From Rhodocollybia butyracea (taxonomy: Eukaryota; Basidiomycota; Agaricomycetes; Agaricales; Omphalotaceae): a stretch of 41,337 bases of DNA. The stretch lies in the NCBI GenBank assembly GCA_015501585.1, contig JADNRY010000518.1:1-41337 (forward strand), read 5' to 3'. This document shows, piece by piece, positions 1-11,929 of this stretch (positions within the stretch are counted from its first letter, which is position 1; each line of letters begins with the position of its first letter). The notes under the pieces were generated by a model. It was given only the letters and a program-made list of their open reading frames with translations. It ran no database searches and was not told where the DNA came from. The position numbers and the translations under genes are program-made.

Positions 1-2328
1 GCGGGCTAACGCGGAAACAGCGTTCATTAGTGATCGTGGTGATCATCATGCTTGTGTACATCGCTTTCGGCGCTTTGATCGTGGCCATTCTGCTAAAGCT
101 GAACTTTATTGATGCGTTATATTTCATAGTCTGCGCAATTGAGGCTATTGGTGCGTCGTATCATACATCTTTGCATACAAGCTGCTGAAACCTCCCCCTC
201 CAGGATTTGGTGATATAGTTCCTGTTACGACCGGTTCTAAAGTTTTCATTTGCTTTTATTCCGTCTTTGGCGTCCTCAACCTTGTACTGGTAGTCAGCCT
301 AACTCGCGAAACTGTGCTTGAGGCTCTGGAACTCGGGTATCGCAACCGTGTGCATGCCGCACGAGTCAAGAGGAGAAACCTTCGCTGGCGAGAACGAGTT
401 GCTCATCGATGGCGACAGGCAGTAGAATGGCGGCTAAAAGCAAAGGGAGCTCCGCTTTTTGTTATGAACACCGAGGAGTTTTCTGGTGTATGGGGTTTTA
501 TCCGTCATTCGGCCCTTCGTTTCGTTGATTGGACTTTTCCCCAATGGACTTGGAGGACGAAATGGAAAGGGCTGGGTGGGGTCGCGCATCCCAAGGGGAT
601 GCATTTGAATTTGGAGGCGCTAGAAGGACATGCATTGGAGGGTGCCGCCATGGAAGCAGGAGTGCCTTTGACCGAATTGTTACCTCCCGGTTTCGCGGAG
701 AGGTGGATACAGAATCACCCGCCGCACGATGATCGGCGAAGCGGGGCAAGTACGCCTACGATAGTGCCTGGAGTGGCCCAAAGACCTATCCCAGTTTCTC
801 GGGACAACTCTCACTTATCTACGTATCAATTCGGCTCGTGGATCGCTCGTCTGCAAAATGCACAAGTGAGCTACGATCCGAATGATATCCCTCTGACGCA
901 TGCGCGCCTAGGAAGGATGATTGCTATGTTGGGTGGGTACGCTCTTGCCGTAGATAGGTCTGGTGCCTTGAAAGGGACGACAACGTCGGAGAGGAAGGGT
1001 ATCAATGCTTTTCCCTCGAAAATTCGTGCTTCCAACTCTGGTAGTACCTCTCATTCGAAAAAAGCCAACAAGTCGCTCTCGCAGCAATATGACGCCTATC
1101 GAGTTGCGATGGAAAAAGAAGAGACCAAAGCGTTTTACGCGAGGCTGGTGGTGGTATGGACTTTGTTTGTAGCTTTCTGGATGGTGTGTTCTTTTATTCT
1201 GTTGACTCGGATCACACTAAATCGTGGGTTCCTTTCGCAGTTTGGCTCCTTAGTTTTTATGGCAACGGAGGGTTGGAGTTTCGGGATTTCAATGTATTTT
1301 TGTAAGCCCTGACGACGTTATCTCTCTATCTTGATGTTTACTTGTTGTCATAGGTGTGATTGCATTTGCGACTATTGGATTTGGTGATTACAGCCCAAAG
1401 ACACCAGCTGGGCGGTCTATCTTCGTCGGCTGGGCGCTTCTTGGTGTCGCCACCATGACAATCTTGATTTCCGGTAGGTTCCTCCAACATACATGTATTT
1501 CAGCACATTTAACATTCTTCTTCTGTAGTCGTCGCAGAAGCTTATACTTCGCGGTACAAAACTGTCCTTCAGTCGACTAGGATCTTTGATCGTGCTGTTA
1601 GTAAATACCAGGCACGAGAGAAGGCGAATGCATCGACGAATACAGAAAAACGCACTCATGTGTATCATAATATATCCCCCCTTCCTCCCATTCCAGAAGA
1701 TGGCGACTTTCCACCTCCTTTCCCGACCTTTCACTCACAATCTGATCCAGACCTTCTTGTCAAGGGTAGCCACTCAGACGTATTGTATAGTACACAAAAA
1801 GTTGAAAAGCAACTAGAGGAGTTGCCACAGCGAATACTCAATCATGCCCGGCTGTTTCACGAGCATTTACAATATTTTGTCGGACCTGGGAGTGATGCCA
1901 GGGGACATTCTAGTCAGCACAGAATCCCCGAAAGCTTAACAAAGCTGATGGACGATATCGCTGGCGCGTCCAAATTCGGAGAGAAGATTCAAACGGAGAT
2001 TTTACAAGACAAAGAGGCGAGGCAGACGTTGTTTACATTAAGTATTGAAAGTAAGTCGAAATATCTTTTCTTCTTTCCGGAGGCGATTCTGACTGTCTCG
2101 TCTGTAGAAACGCTGCGAAAAATGATTGAAGCCGGAAGAAGCGAAGGGTCTCTGGCAGAACGTGACCGGCTCTTGGCGATGTATGGCGAGCTTGAAGACA
2201 GCCACATACTTCCACATAATCCACCCGTTATAAATCCGAACGCTCAGGTCACTGAGGTACCGAGGTCAGAGTTACGGTTTTTAACAAATAATATTCAACA
2301 AGGGTTACCCAGGGGTATGGGCAGATAA
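1..2328 (+). CDS. TOK1-type two-pore outward-rectifier potassium channel, 5' end missing
   Basis: Exons as read: <3-150, 204-1301, 1354-1473, 1529-2050, 2108-2328 (702 codons visible; the first exons lie outside the window). The protein shows a transmembrane helix, pore loop 1 (filter AIGFGD), a second helix, a cytosolic linker of roughly 270 residues, a helix, pore loop 2 (filter ATIGFGDYSP), a last helix (GWALLGVATMTILIS) and a long hydrophilic tail. Two P-loops in one chain with long soluble parts is the fungal TOK architecture (8 TM, 2 P), which mediates K+ efflux across the plasma membrane. All four introns are 52-57 bp GT-AG introns that fall in phase. The threonine that normally opens the first filter (TIGFGD) is alanine here; pore 2 is normal. 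It converges on the helicase gene. Family call is strong; gating is not inferable. Confidence 0.92.
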
Positions 2329-3941
2329 CTAGCGATGTGGTTTATGGATGTGGTTTGTGTTAGTTGTTATCTGGTACTATTATGTATTATTCCAAATAAT
2401 TATGTTGTAATTGGTTGCACATCTCATCTTGTTGACGCTTCGCTGTTTCCATCAACTCGTTAGTTGTATGAATCAATTTAAATAGTGCTTCCCTGCTGCT
2501 GGATTTCCTCGACACAAGTACATTATGAACCGCTACCACCACCATCGATATTTTCGGATCGAAATTTCGACCCATCTAACTCTGCAGCTCTACTCTACAC
2601 CTTTATTCCTCTTCTTCTTACCAGTTCCTGGATTTCAGGACAACAACGGGGTCGCCTCACAAGAAATATATTCCAAGACATTCTGAGACATAGTCGCTCG
2701 AGCTGTTACCGCCGCTACGTTGTCTCGTAGATGACTTATGAATGTTCAAGGTATGCTATATAGATCTATGTATGCTGATAAACTTGTATATAGTTTTCGT
2801 TGCTTTCGCCGCCTCCGTCATTACGGATTCTTCATCCCATGGACCTGTGTCACTCCAGGTTTGAGATTTACGCCCTTCTACCTGGCTACAGCCTCTGTAT
2901 CCTTCTTGTTACAATCAGCACTCCCGCTTCTCTGATACATCAGCCCCCTACCATCTAAAATTATCAGATTGAAAGTGAGTGCTGACAGAGGCTGGCTTGT
3001 CCTTGGGACTGTGCGATCTCCCATCCCTTGTTCATCTGCTATGGCTCCTGGTGGCCCGCTCCTCCTTCACAAAGCGCTCCTCTCTTGAGCCATTCTCTCT
3101 CTCATCTTTTTGAGTTGGCAGAATTTATGACTCTTTGCATGGGCTGCCATATTTTATACGCATTTCCTATTCCCGACCTTCGCACCCCATCCAGCTCATT
3201 GATGGGGACACTCCTCATTTGCTCACATAACCGATCTGTTCTTCAACTGGGGTGATACTGTGATAGGTTGCAAAGAGGTGGAGGGAGATTGGACTTTCAA
3301 CAAACCACGTTGATTGTGTACAAATGCTCCTTGTGTTCACATGAAACCCTAGGGTGCTGGTGCGCCGGTTTCGCCACCGGTTGCGTGGGATTTGGTGACT
3401 TGTGCAAATAGGGATAGCACGGGAAAGCCGCCCAGGATCTCGCAAGAGCCTTTAAGGCCACAGTGCGGTTACGCCTGCATGGAGACCTGGTTTTTGCCCT
3501 ATCACCCTCCCTCTCTTTTATTGGGGTGGAATGTGCTCCATTGCGCAGTAGATAGGTAGTCAGGTAGTTGTAACAGCTAGCCTTGTACTTGTGTACCTGG
3601 CCTTGCTAACATCCCTGCATCGGCCTTGCAGTCTACCTTCTCCATGAGAGTTGAGCTCGCTGCCTGTGCTGGTGTAGGGACCGGCTAGTTCCCTTTGGGG
3701 ACCGCTTTCAGCTGAGGCTGAATGGGCCGTGTAATCCATATCCATATCCATAACACCTCCCCATCAGGTTGCTATCTACAGCTTTGACTTTACAGGAGGC
3801 TATGTAAATATTCAACCAACATCTACGATAAATTGACCAATTAGATAATTAGTATGCAGCAGCAAGCAACAAGCTAAGATCGACGCAGTTTCTACTGCAA
3901 TAATAGATCAAGAAACCAAGATATTTCTTCTCAGCGTGAGT
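2329..3941. other. Intergenic stretch between convergent genes
   Basis: It lies between the 3' ends of the K+ channel and the helicase. Only short ORFs without recognisable motifs occur. A possible two- or three-exon mini-gene near 2738-2935 (+) begins with a short hydrophobic peptide but has no coherent continuation, so it is not called. A short run of tccata repeats is at about 3737-3751. I see no transposon ends, tRNA or rRNA. Confidence 0.5.
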
Positions 3942-6900
3942 TCACCTCAATCTTCTTCCCTGAAAAACCGCACCATCGCCAAACCCAAAACCAACTTCCT
4001 CTTCATCATCTAGCTCTAGTTCAAAGCCATCATCTATCTCTGCGTTCTTCCTAGTGATAAGTGCCTTCAGTCTGGCAAGTGTGTCCTCCGCATCCGCGGC
4101 TGCCTCACGGCGAAGTTCCCCGTCGTATGCCTCACCGTCAACCGGTCCTTCAGGGTCCCATGAAATGGACTTTCCTCGCCATCCTCCACCACGGTGTACA
4201 TAGCTGAGGAATGCCCGCCATAAGGGATCTAAGGAAAGCACCTTCGGGTTACCGACGACAACTAGTAAAGCTTGGGCTCGGGTGACCGCAACTGGATCGG
4301 ACATTTAATAGCAGCACAAAATCATTGAGTGCAGGGAGCATACCATTAAAACGATGTGGACTCGCCACGAAACCCAGCATTCGGGTGATGTCGGCGGTGA
4401 TAAATTCTGTGCTGCTCCTCACCGTCGAGATAATGACCACCCGTCGTTCCTTGAATATCCGTGAGCTTTGGTTAAAACTGCTTGTTGTAGGATACACATA
4501 CCTGACCCTGGAATTCTTCTACGCTGCCGACTTTGATATCGCGAGTTTTTTGGGTCGCGGTGGAGAATATTCAGAATCTTGATTCTTTGAGCGTGGTATG
4601 GTGTAATAACCGCGATATGTTCAGCGCCTGTCTAGCAATGAGTCCAATGAACTTAGAAGATGCTACTAACACGTACGGAGGCCGTTTCTCCTGTCGCTCA
4701 CTAATGAAACGCAATACTTCTTCACAAGCGAAGCTTCTTCGATATTGAAGAATGACGGAGAAGCTGCCTCGCGTTGATCTTTTCCGATAATGGCATGGAA
4801 AATGAGTGGAAACTTCTTTTTTGGAAGTTCATTGATGGTTTCAAGGCTGTGAGTCAGTGCTGGGTCGCCGCAATATTGCAACTCGCGATTGTAAAAATGT
4901 TCATTAGAAAATTCAAGGATAGCAGGATGCGATCGAAAATTCCTAACGAGCTTGATGATACTGTGTAGTAAAACGATAGAAAATAAGCCGAAAAGATATT
5001 ATTGTTGAACGAGTGCTCACGTTACACCACGACCACCACCTGATGAATTATTCTCCAAGGAATAAATTTCTCTATCCATCATCCTAGCCAGATAGCTGGT
5101 CTTTAATCCGAGCACGGAGGCGATAGCGGAATGTACGATTGGACCCATTTGCTTATTGTCACCAGCTAGGACGATGATCGTCTTCTCGTCTGCAAGCTCC
5201 TTCAAGGGGACCATCACCGTAGGCTCCATAGCCTGACCCGCTTCGTCCACAAAGATATGGCTATAGAACCCTCGTTCAATGCCCAGACTGGCAGGAACAC
5301 CCGCAGTTATACATGTCGATACAACGACGCGATACTTGCGAAGATCGTCCACGGTAGGCATAGCGAACACTTCATTATCATTGATAATAGAGAAGCGATG
5401 TAAAGACGGCGGTAATTCGGAAAGTTTACGAGTTAGTGAGTTTAGTCGAAGAACGGTGGACGGTCCAAGAACAGAGAGATGCTGAGCGATGAGGTCAGCA
5501 GCAGAGTTATTTGGAGCGCAGACAAGAAGACGAGTAGGATGGTGCGCGAGTAGTTGGCGCATGGCTTCGACTAGTGTGACCGTTTTACCAGTTCCAGGTC
5601 TACGGATGTTCAGGTAAGTGAAAGTGAAGATGGAGCAGGAAGTAACATACGGGCCAAAAACAATAAACGGAGGACTACCTGGAGGCAGATTCACAATGGC
5701 GGTCACAGCTTCCAATTGTTCAGGGTCTTCCCCTACTTGTCGATTAATGGGAATAATATTGTTCATTAAACTCTGAGTGACTGTTCGCATATTTTTAACA
5801 TGTTCCGATCCAGGGAACAAAAGCCGAGGGGGGTTGTTGCTATTTGCCAAAGAAGCGTGCATTCGCCGTAAAGGAAGTCGGTTGAGCACAAACCGGACAT
5901 CGAAAGAGTTGCCGCGATAGGTGTTGAAAGAGTCATCGAACCGAAGGCTGACGGAGCGTTCGAGGACTTGGTGAACACGACCTTGAAACCAAGTCCTACT
6001 CGCAGCGTGTTCTTGGCGGGCGAGAATGAAGTCTCCAACGAGAACAGAGGGTCTACCTTCTGCAAGACCTGCAACTTCAAGCCTAGCAAAAAGATTAATT
6101 TCGCCCTGAACATAAAGACAAGTAACTTGACGTACTCGTAACGAGGGTAATTAGGCTCGAGTTTGACGCCATCCATGGCGTAAGCATCCAGATCTTGTCT
6201 ATAGGATTATTAGAGAAGGGAAGAGGTTATGCGAAAAAAGAATCAACTTCATTTGCTCTTCCTCGAGATATAGTAGCAGCTGGAAACGCAAGCTATGGGT
6301 CTTTGCATTGAAATCAGGAGGCAGAAGTCCCTTGATCAGAGCAAGTACACTGTTCCTCGATCGTGCACCGGATTTGTATAGGATATCCGTGATATCACGA
6401 GGTATATCGAATTTCGGAAGCAACGCTGACCATCTCGTCTTTGTCCATGTTGGAGGCCGCAAAGTACGCCGAATAGGTCCATCGATCCGCAGAGGTACAC
6501 GTTTTTGTCTTCGGGCGTAGGGAGCAGAAGGCTGAAGTAGCTCATGTTCTTGTTTATTTCCAACCGTAGCAAAGAGGCGGCGAAGAATGATGAAATGAGT
6601 TTTTTGAGTGCGATCCCAAAAAATCAATTCGAGCTCGTCATCATAGCGGCCAGCGTAAGAGGGATGGAAAGTCAGAAGAAGAAATCGTGGGCGACCAGGA
6701 TTTATCCAGTTGGAGCCGACCAATTCGACGGAGAACCTATAGTGAAATGTTTCATGTATCATGTAGGTTAAAGATCTAGGAATCAACTTACTTTTCACCA
6801 TGTTCATCCTTCCTGGGGAAGAACGAAGACGACATTTCACGAGAGCAACCGGAGGAGGAGGATCGGTACTTGTCCTGGTAATCCTGAGCCTAATGATAGG

Positions 6901-7350
6901 TTTTTCCTCCTCCGCTACAATCCCAAAATCGATACCCTCGAGACCATCGACTGTGAATCCGTTTTTATCACACTGTGCTTCTTCAATAGCTTCATTATAG
7001 CGCTTCCAGAGGTCATGCGTCATGATATGGTCCCGAAATTCCAAGTGGGGTACATCTTTGCGACAATGAGGGCAGCGAGAGAAAGATGAAGAAGTTGTTG
7101 GTGAAAGTTCGGTTTCCTCAACGACGGGAAAACCTGTAGCACGTTTACGAGCTTTAAGAGGTTTTCCTGCCAGTACACCAAGGTGCCGTTTGCCATGAAC
7201 ATGACTGGTGTAGTCGAATTGGCGAAGGACAAGGCCACAGCTGCATTTGAGGATATCGTGCTTGAATTTGCAACCTGTTCCTTGTCGGCATCGTCCGTCA
7301 ATAAAGTCGTGACAGAACTTGGAATTGCGAGGAGAAATATCGGGAGTCAT
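3942..7350 (-). CDS. MOV10/SDE3-type RNA helicase with N-terminal zinc fingers; one frame break
   Basis: Exons (minus, 5' to 3'): 7350-6788, 6736-6248, 6198-6127, 6082-5651, 5599-5021, 4960-4677, 4627-4502, 4449-4344, 4291-3942. The total is 3001 nt, that is 999 aa plus stop and one extra base. The N-terminus has a CCCH finger (C-x7-C-x5-C-x3-H, starting about residue 13) and two C/H finger-like motifs (CSCG...HVHGKRH; CPHC...HIMTH). The SF1 helicase core follows: GPPGTGKT (Walker A, across an intron), VDEAGQAMEP (motif II), AGDNKQMGP (III), NFRSHPAIL (IV), VGSVEEFQGQE (V) and VAVTRAQALL (VI). The stretch AGLAEGRPSVLVGD just before the core is typical of MOV10 relatives. Members act in RNA silencing and RNP remodelling (plant SDE3, Neurospora SAD-3). 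A run of six A (plus positions 4546-4551 as T) shifts frame between ITPYHAQ and VGSVEEFQGQ; five would keep it open. The acidic C-terminus is probably disordered. Confidence 0.9.
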
Positions 7351-8958
7351 GATGGTTCAAGCCTGTTGAGCACGCAGTCTCTGTACTGCGGCCTCGAGCT
7401 CACCAGCTTCTGAGTTGATTTGAGGCAAAATTTGAAACGGCCATCACAGGCGCTTATCAGTATTTGGTGGTTTCATGCATCATGTGCTACGCCACAACGC
7501 AGTACATCATCTCCTGAGTTACTTAGATGCCTGACTCCTGAGTTACTTACATGTAAATCTCCTGAGTTACTACTTACATGCAGTACTGCTACATCCAGGA
7601 GTCAGGACTGTCGTAGGTCCCCTGAGGCCTGATTGTTGGGGGCGATCCCTCTTCCAGATTCGGTCAAAAATCGGTCTGATTTTGGCCCTATCCCCTATCC
7701 CTCAGGTTCGAGCAAAAATGGGCCAAATCCAAGTCAAATTCTCGTAGTTTTCGCAAACTCTTAACTTTACTGCAGCAGACCATGGCCTACAATATTCTAC
7801 AATCTGTACTATCTACTACGCATGTAGTATAGATCTGATAATAGATGCTTCCAAGGTCCAATCCAATCGTCTGGGGCCCCGACATGTCGCATTATTCATA
7901 TGTTCCTTCCACCGACGCTCACTCAGCAAAATGGCACACAATGAGCTCGATGTTGCTTTGAAGAGTTAAGGTTTTGAACTATTTATTTAGCTTCTTAGAG
8001 TCTTCAGAATGTCTAGATAGCTTTAAAAATGGCTCACGTAGCTTACAGGCGCAAAAATCAGGACTGGGAGCAAACTGAATCCAAATTGAGCGAAACTGGT
8101 TCGGTCAAATCAAATGCCTCTGTTTGAATCGTCCCAGAGATGGGTTCCAGTCTGTCCCAGTACCATAATCAGGGGTCCTACTGTCGTTCACAAGAATTAT
8201 ACATGGCTTAGCCTTATACTCTAGCCTCATTTCTGCAGGCATACAGTTGACCAACCAAGCACTTACGGCGAAACAGCCCCCCCACTCTCGTGACGAATGC
8301 GCGAGGTAGAATTTCAGAATCTTTGAACAATACCATACTTCAAGTTGGCGCGGTTATCTGAGCCACCGATCTCAGGCTCTAGCTTCTTTTACATACCCCC
8401 ACTCTACATACCCTCCTCGCTGAACGCTCATCTTCCTATCGCATATATCTACGCTTCTTGTGTCCCCGTCGTCGCTGAGCGCTGGCGCTGAATGCTCATC
8501 TTGCCACGGTATTCTCAAAACATGTCCATGCAGGGCCGCAAATGTAGCGCCTCTCAAAAGGAGATCGCTAATAAATAAGGCTATGTACAGTGGCGAGGAG
8601 TGGTGCATGTCCTAATGGATCTGTGTAGCGAATGATAGGTGTGTCGGATGTTATACATAAAGGCAGGTTCGCGATCCGTAGATCTGTGGTCAAGATAGTA
8701 CGGTGGTATTTGACAGCTCACAAACTTGGTTTCATGTCAGGATTGAGTAGGAATTTCTCATTCGAGCTAGCTTTTTGATAATCTCCTACTAACTCAGACA
8801 TCAGACAACGAAGCAAATTTTTCACTCCCCACCGAAACTTCCATCCAAAATGCGTGTATTCAGCCCATTCAAAGCATTTATCCCCATTAAAATGCGTGAA
8901 TTTACAGCTTATTTTTTGAAAGTAAGCAGGAAACTACAACAGATCGCGAAAAAATTGC
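7351..8958. other. Intergenic stretch, no convincing gene
   Basis: It lies between the start of the helicase and the 3' end of F-box gene 1, so it must contain the helicase promoter and the F-box 3' flank. It holds a short tandem repeat (7511-7585) and AT-rich, stop-dense sequence. The minus ORF at 8372-8608 shows no motif and is not called. Confidence 0.5.
7511..7585. repeat. Short tandem repeat, 24-bp period, three copies
   Basis: The core ctcctgagttact recurs at 7511, 7535 and 7559, exactly 24 bp apart, with diverged spacers. It lies about 160 bp upstream of the helicase start codon, so it could sit in or near the promoter. No function is implied. Confidence 0.7.
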
Positions 8959-10911
8959 TCAAAATGAAACATCCAGTCCCTTTGTCCCAAGCTCCTCCAA
9001 TTGCGTCCTCAGTTGGTCGAATTGGGCACCGACCGCGCGCTTCAAATTGAATTTCTTTAGGCAGGCCACCTCACGGTCCTTTGCAGCTCCCTGCAAGCTT
9101 ACTACTTTCCCTAGATTCAACCTGGAATGGAGGAATTTCATCAGGATGTCGTTTGTAAACACCGGACAAACATCTAGTGCAAGGTCGGTTAGATACGGAA
9201 GAAGTGGAGGCTCATTATTTTGTTCATTGGCGCCTGCATCTACTGAAGCTTCATCTGTAGTTCCTGCACCCACAGAGAGCTCGGGTCCCTCGGTACGGTA
9301 GTTCGAAGGAACCACAGGAGACTCTGAGATCGTCATTTCATGAAGTACCTTTTCTGTGACCATTGGTACATTTCCTTGTTCAGAGAGTTGGAGATGCGTA
9401 ACGTTTGAAACGCAATGTAATATTCGCAGCAGCTGATCATCCTCCAAGGTGATCTTTATGCTGAGGCGAGTAAGCGATGTCGAGCTGGATTGTAGCATGA
9501 AAATAATGGGTTCAGCATTGTACGGGGGAGTTTTGAAGCTGTCGAGCAGTGTAAGACAGGCAAGTCGGGGAAAGAAAAGGTTTTCAAAGAGTGCTGTTTC
9601 AACTATATGTGTACCGCCATCATAGTCCACAGTGAGCCTTTGCACATTGGATGTGGCCTTAGGTACCACATTATCACGACTACCAATGGGCATACAAAAG
9701 CAGCGACGAAGATATATCTCTTGAACGTTCGGACTGTTCTCAATGAGGTGGTATATACGTGAAGCTGAGAGTGCTGTGAGGTTCAGGGTGAGAATCGAAG
9801 GCCGTGGGCATAGCAGATTCAAATTGAAACTATGAAGAGTGATAGAACGAAGGCTGGGACAGCTTTCCACAGGGAGTGTAGACTCTTTGTTAAGTTGGAA
9901 ATTTGGGTCATACCCAATTTGAAGGGAAACAAGTTCAGGAAGAGTGTGTTTTTTCTTATGCAGTGCAACGAACACAGCATTTGCCACATGTCGATGGGGC
10001 ATGAAAAGCCGAATGGAACGCCAACGATCGGAGTTTTGAACCAAAAGACGCACATATAGTGCTGTTCTCTGAGTCACAGTGAGATGTAGTGGGTGTAATT
10101 TGGAGGTGCGAAGGTATAAGCGGAGGAGTGAGGGAGCGCCCACAGTGTATCGCTCCATACCCAGGTTTATACAAGACCAGAGAGAAGGCATCGACGTGAC
10201 AATACGTCGCCATCTCGAGCACACATGGGACAATGACACTGCTGCTAGAAAGATACCGCGCTTGTTCTCATGCTTTTTCCCCTTTACCTCTGCTTCCACC
10301 TCCGCCTCTTCATATTCCTCTTCGTGCGTTGATATTTGGTTCGCGCGGGTATCACCGCAGCAGGAATATTCAAATATCTCTCCAAGGATTTCTGGGGGCA
10401 CGATCCGAATGGGAGCTGTCGCACAACGGACGTCCTGGATATACGTCTCAAGGACTTTCTTCTTTCTCCTGATCATTGAAGAAATACGCTCTAGACGATT
10501 CAACTCCCTGTTGTAACACGCCATGTCCCCCTCGGCCTCTTTGATAATTTTGGATAAGCGAGTGTATTCGGATGATGAGGGCACATATCCTGAGCGAAAT
10601 ATCTGGACATTTTCGATTGACGAAACTCTGAGTTCCATCGTAAGGGAATGTCCGCATTGGTCACACAATGTTGTAGTTGTCGTGGCGGGAACAGGTTCAT
10701 TTAATGGAGCCAGGAGCGCCACGCGCGCGGCCTCCAGAGAAGCCCAGTCACGGGAAGGGCCCCATCTGGAGTTAAATTGACCGACTGTAGATTCCGAGTC
10801 CGAGTCACTGGTGGCAAAGTTAGATAGATCGTATAGAGCTGGAGACTTTCCGAAGGGTGCCTTTTTTCGCGACTTGAATGTCAACGCTGGGGGCAAGGGC
10901 GACAGGATCAT
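8959..10911 (-). CDS. F-box protein with leucine-rich-like C-terminus (paralog 1)
   Basis: A single uninterrupted 650-aa reading frame from ATG at 10911. Order of parts: a basic and Ser-rich N-terminal 80 residues; a CDQCGHSL (C-x2-C) motif near residue 83; a charged coiled-coil-like stretch at about 100-160; an F-box core APIRIVPPEILGEIF at about 165-180, with the downstream CSRWRRIVTSMPSLWS block; then irregular leucine-rich segments to the C-terminus. This is the common agaricomycete F-box layout: the F-box recruits Skp1 and the leucine-rich part would choose the substrate for SCF ubiquitin ligase. The coiled coil, C-x2-C and F-box blocks are shared with the gene at 17321-19152. No frame break or intron is needed. 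The substrate is unknown. Confidence 0.9.
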   Translation of the reverse strand: MILSPLPPALTFKSRKKAPFGKSPALYDLSNFATSDSDSESTVGQFNSRWGPSRDWASLEAARVALLAPLNEPVPATTTTTLCDQCGHSLTMELRVSSIENVQIFRSGYVPSSSEYTRLSKIIKEAEGDMACYNRELNRLERISSMIRRKKKVLETYIQDVRCATAPIRIVPPEILGEIFEYSCCGDTRANQISTHEEEYEEAEVEAEVKGKKHENKRGIFLAAVSLSHVCSRWRRIVTSMPSLWSCINLGMERYTVGAPSLLRLYLRTSKLHPLHLTVTQRTALYVRLLVQNSDRWRSIRLFMPHRHVANAVFVALHKKKHTLPELVSLQIGYDPNFQLNKESTLPVESCPSLRSITLHSFNLNLLCPRPSILTLNLTALSASRIYHLIENSPNVQEIYLRRCFCMPIGSRDNVVPKATSNVQRLTVDYDGGTHIVETALFENLFFPRLACLTLLDSFKTPPYNAEPIIFMLQSSSTSLTRLSIKITLEDDQLLRILHCVSNVTHLQLSEQGNVPMVTEKVLHEMTISESPVVPSNYRTEGPELSVGAGTTDEASVDAGANEQNNEPPLLPYLTDLALDVCPVFTNDILMKFLHSRLNLGKVVSLQGAAKDREVACLKKFNLKRAVGAQFDQLRTQLEELGTKGLDVSF

Positions 10912-11929
10912 GGTAGTTGATGTTCAAGTCATGGCCAAACTGTGGGAGTTCGGTTGCGCTCGTCGGCGCTTAAGGTGCCTATTTAGGAAGGAAGGAATAA
11001 CCGGCGCGGTCCCATTGAGAAACAGCCGGGGCAGGCCGGGGCCCGCGCAACACACATCGCGCCATATGTGTGCCGCGGATGCACACAATCAGCTCTGCTG
11101 TGGCAGCGTGAAGTCAATCACCCCGGTGCACAGAGCCAATCATGTACATGAGCATAGTACAGTAGCGCGGTAATTTTTAAAAATCAAGAGGAAATAATTT
11201 TTTATCTTGTTTTTTAACTCAATCATGTAGCGCATAGATGGTTCAGGAATATCTGAGTCCTGCCCAGAGAAGGCATTTAATATGTCAAATACAAACTTGA
11301 CGGTTATGGAGCTAGGACCTGGTAATTGAATAAGAATCTGGGCAGGAGATAAGCTCTGACATGCAGTGACCGAGTCAGGTGCTATCACCCCCATGTCCAA
11401 CGTAAATCACTATAAGTACAGTAGACTAGACCAAGGCGCCCATTGCAGTCAAACAGTAAATCAGATCAATTAAAACTTGTAACCTTGTCCTCATCCACCA
11501 TACTCAAGGACCGTCGACAGCGATTTAGTTTCTGTATATCTATTATCAACGGTAAATAACGCTGCTGTTTTGCTCTTTCGAGTCAGCAAGCTGGTCAATA
11601 ACTTGTAACTTCTAGTCACGCATCGAGTGCAGGACAGAAAGAAACGATGTCAGCCTCTGACCATAAATCGAACTGAAGAGGCTCATCTTCAATAAAACCA
11701 CTTACAGCATTGTAAGTGCGCACTGCGGAAATAAGCATACTTGAAAGAAGCACTCCAATGGTATTGCCGTGGCTATGAGTAATGACATGTTTAATAAATA
11801 ATGTATTTGCTCCATTCATATTCTTACACTAAATTTCTTGTACATACACTATATACACTAGCCAATGCCTGAAAAATTGTACAGCCACAGCAGATATTTA
11901 CATACGACTTTGATCTTGCTTTTATAGAA
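10912..11929. other. Intergenic stretch with an unrecognised short ORF
   Basis: It holds the upstream flank of F-box gene 1 and the 3' flank of the carboxylesterase. One minus-strand ORF at 11616-11819 (67 aa, ATG start, ending EADIVSFCPALDA) has protein-like composition but no motif I know. A second minus ORF at 11140-11400 is similar in quality. Either could be the relic of a gene; neither is called as one. Confidence 0.4.

Noticed and set aside
2738..2935. Possible small secreted protein on the plus strand
   Set aside because: The first codons could be a signal peptide, but no continuation with consistent splice sites or a motif was found.
5766..6176. Long minus-strand ORF overlapping the helicase
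   Set aside because: A read-through shadow. The true frame (AGLAEGRPSVLVGD) is reached by a 44-bp intron at 6083-6126; the ORF's protein shows no motif.
6737..6860. Possible extra frameshift in the helicase N-terminal half
   Set aside because: Using the gtaagt donor breaks the frame, but the GTTGAT donor four bases downstream keeps it, and the total length then needs only the single A6 correction.
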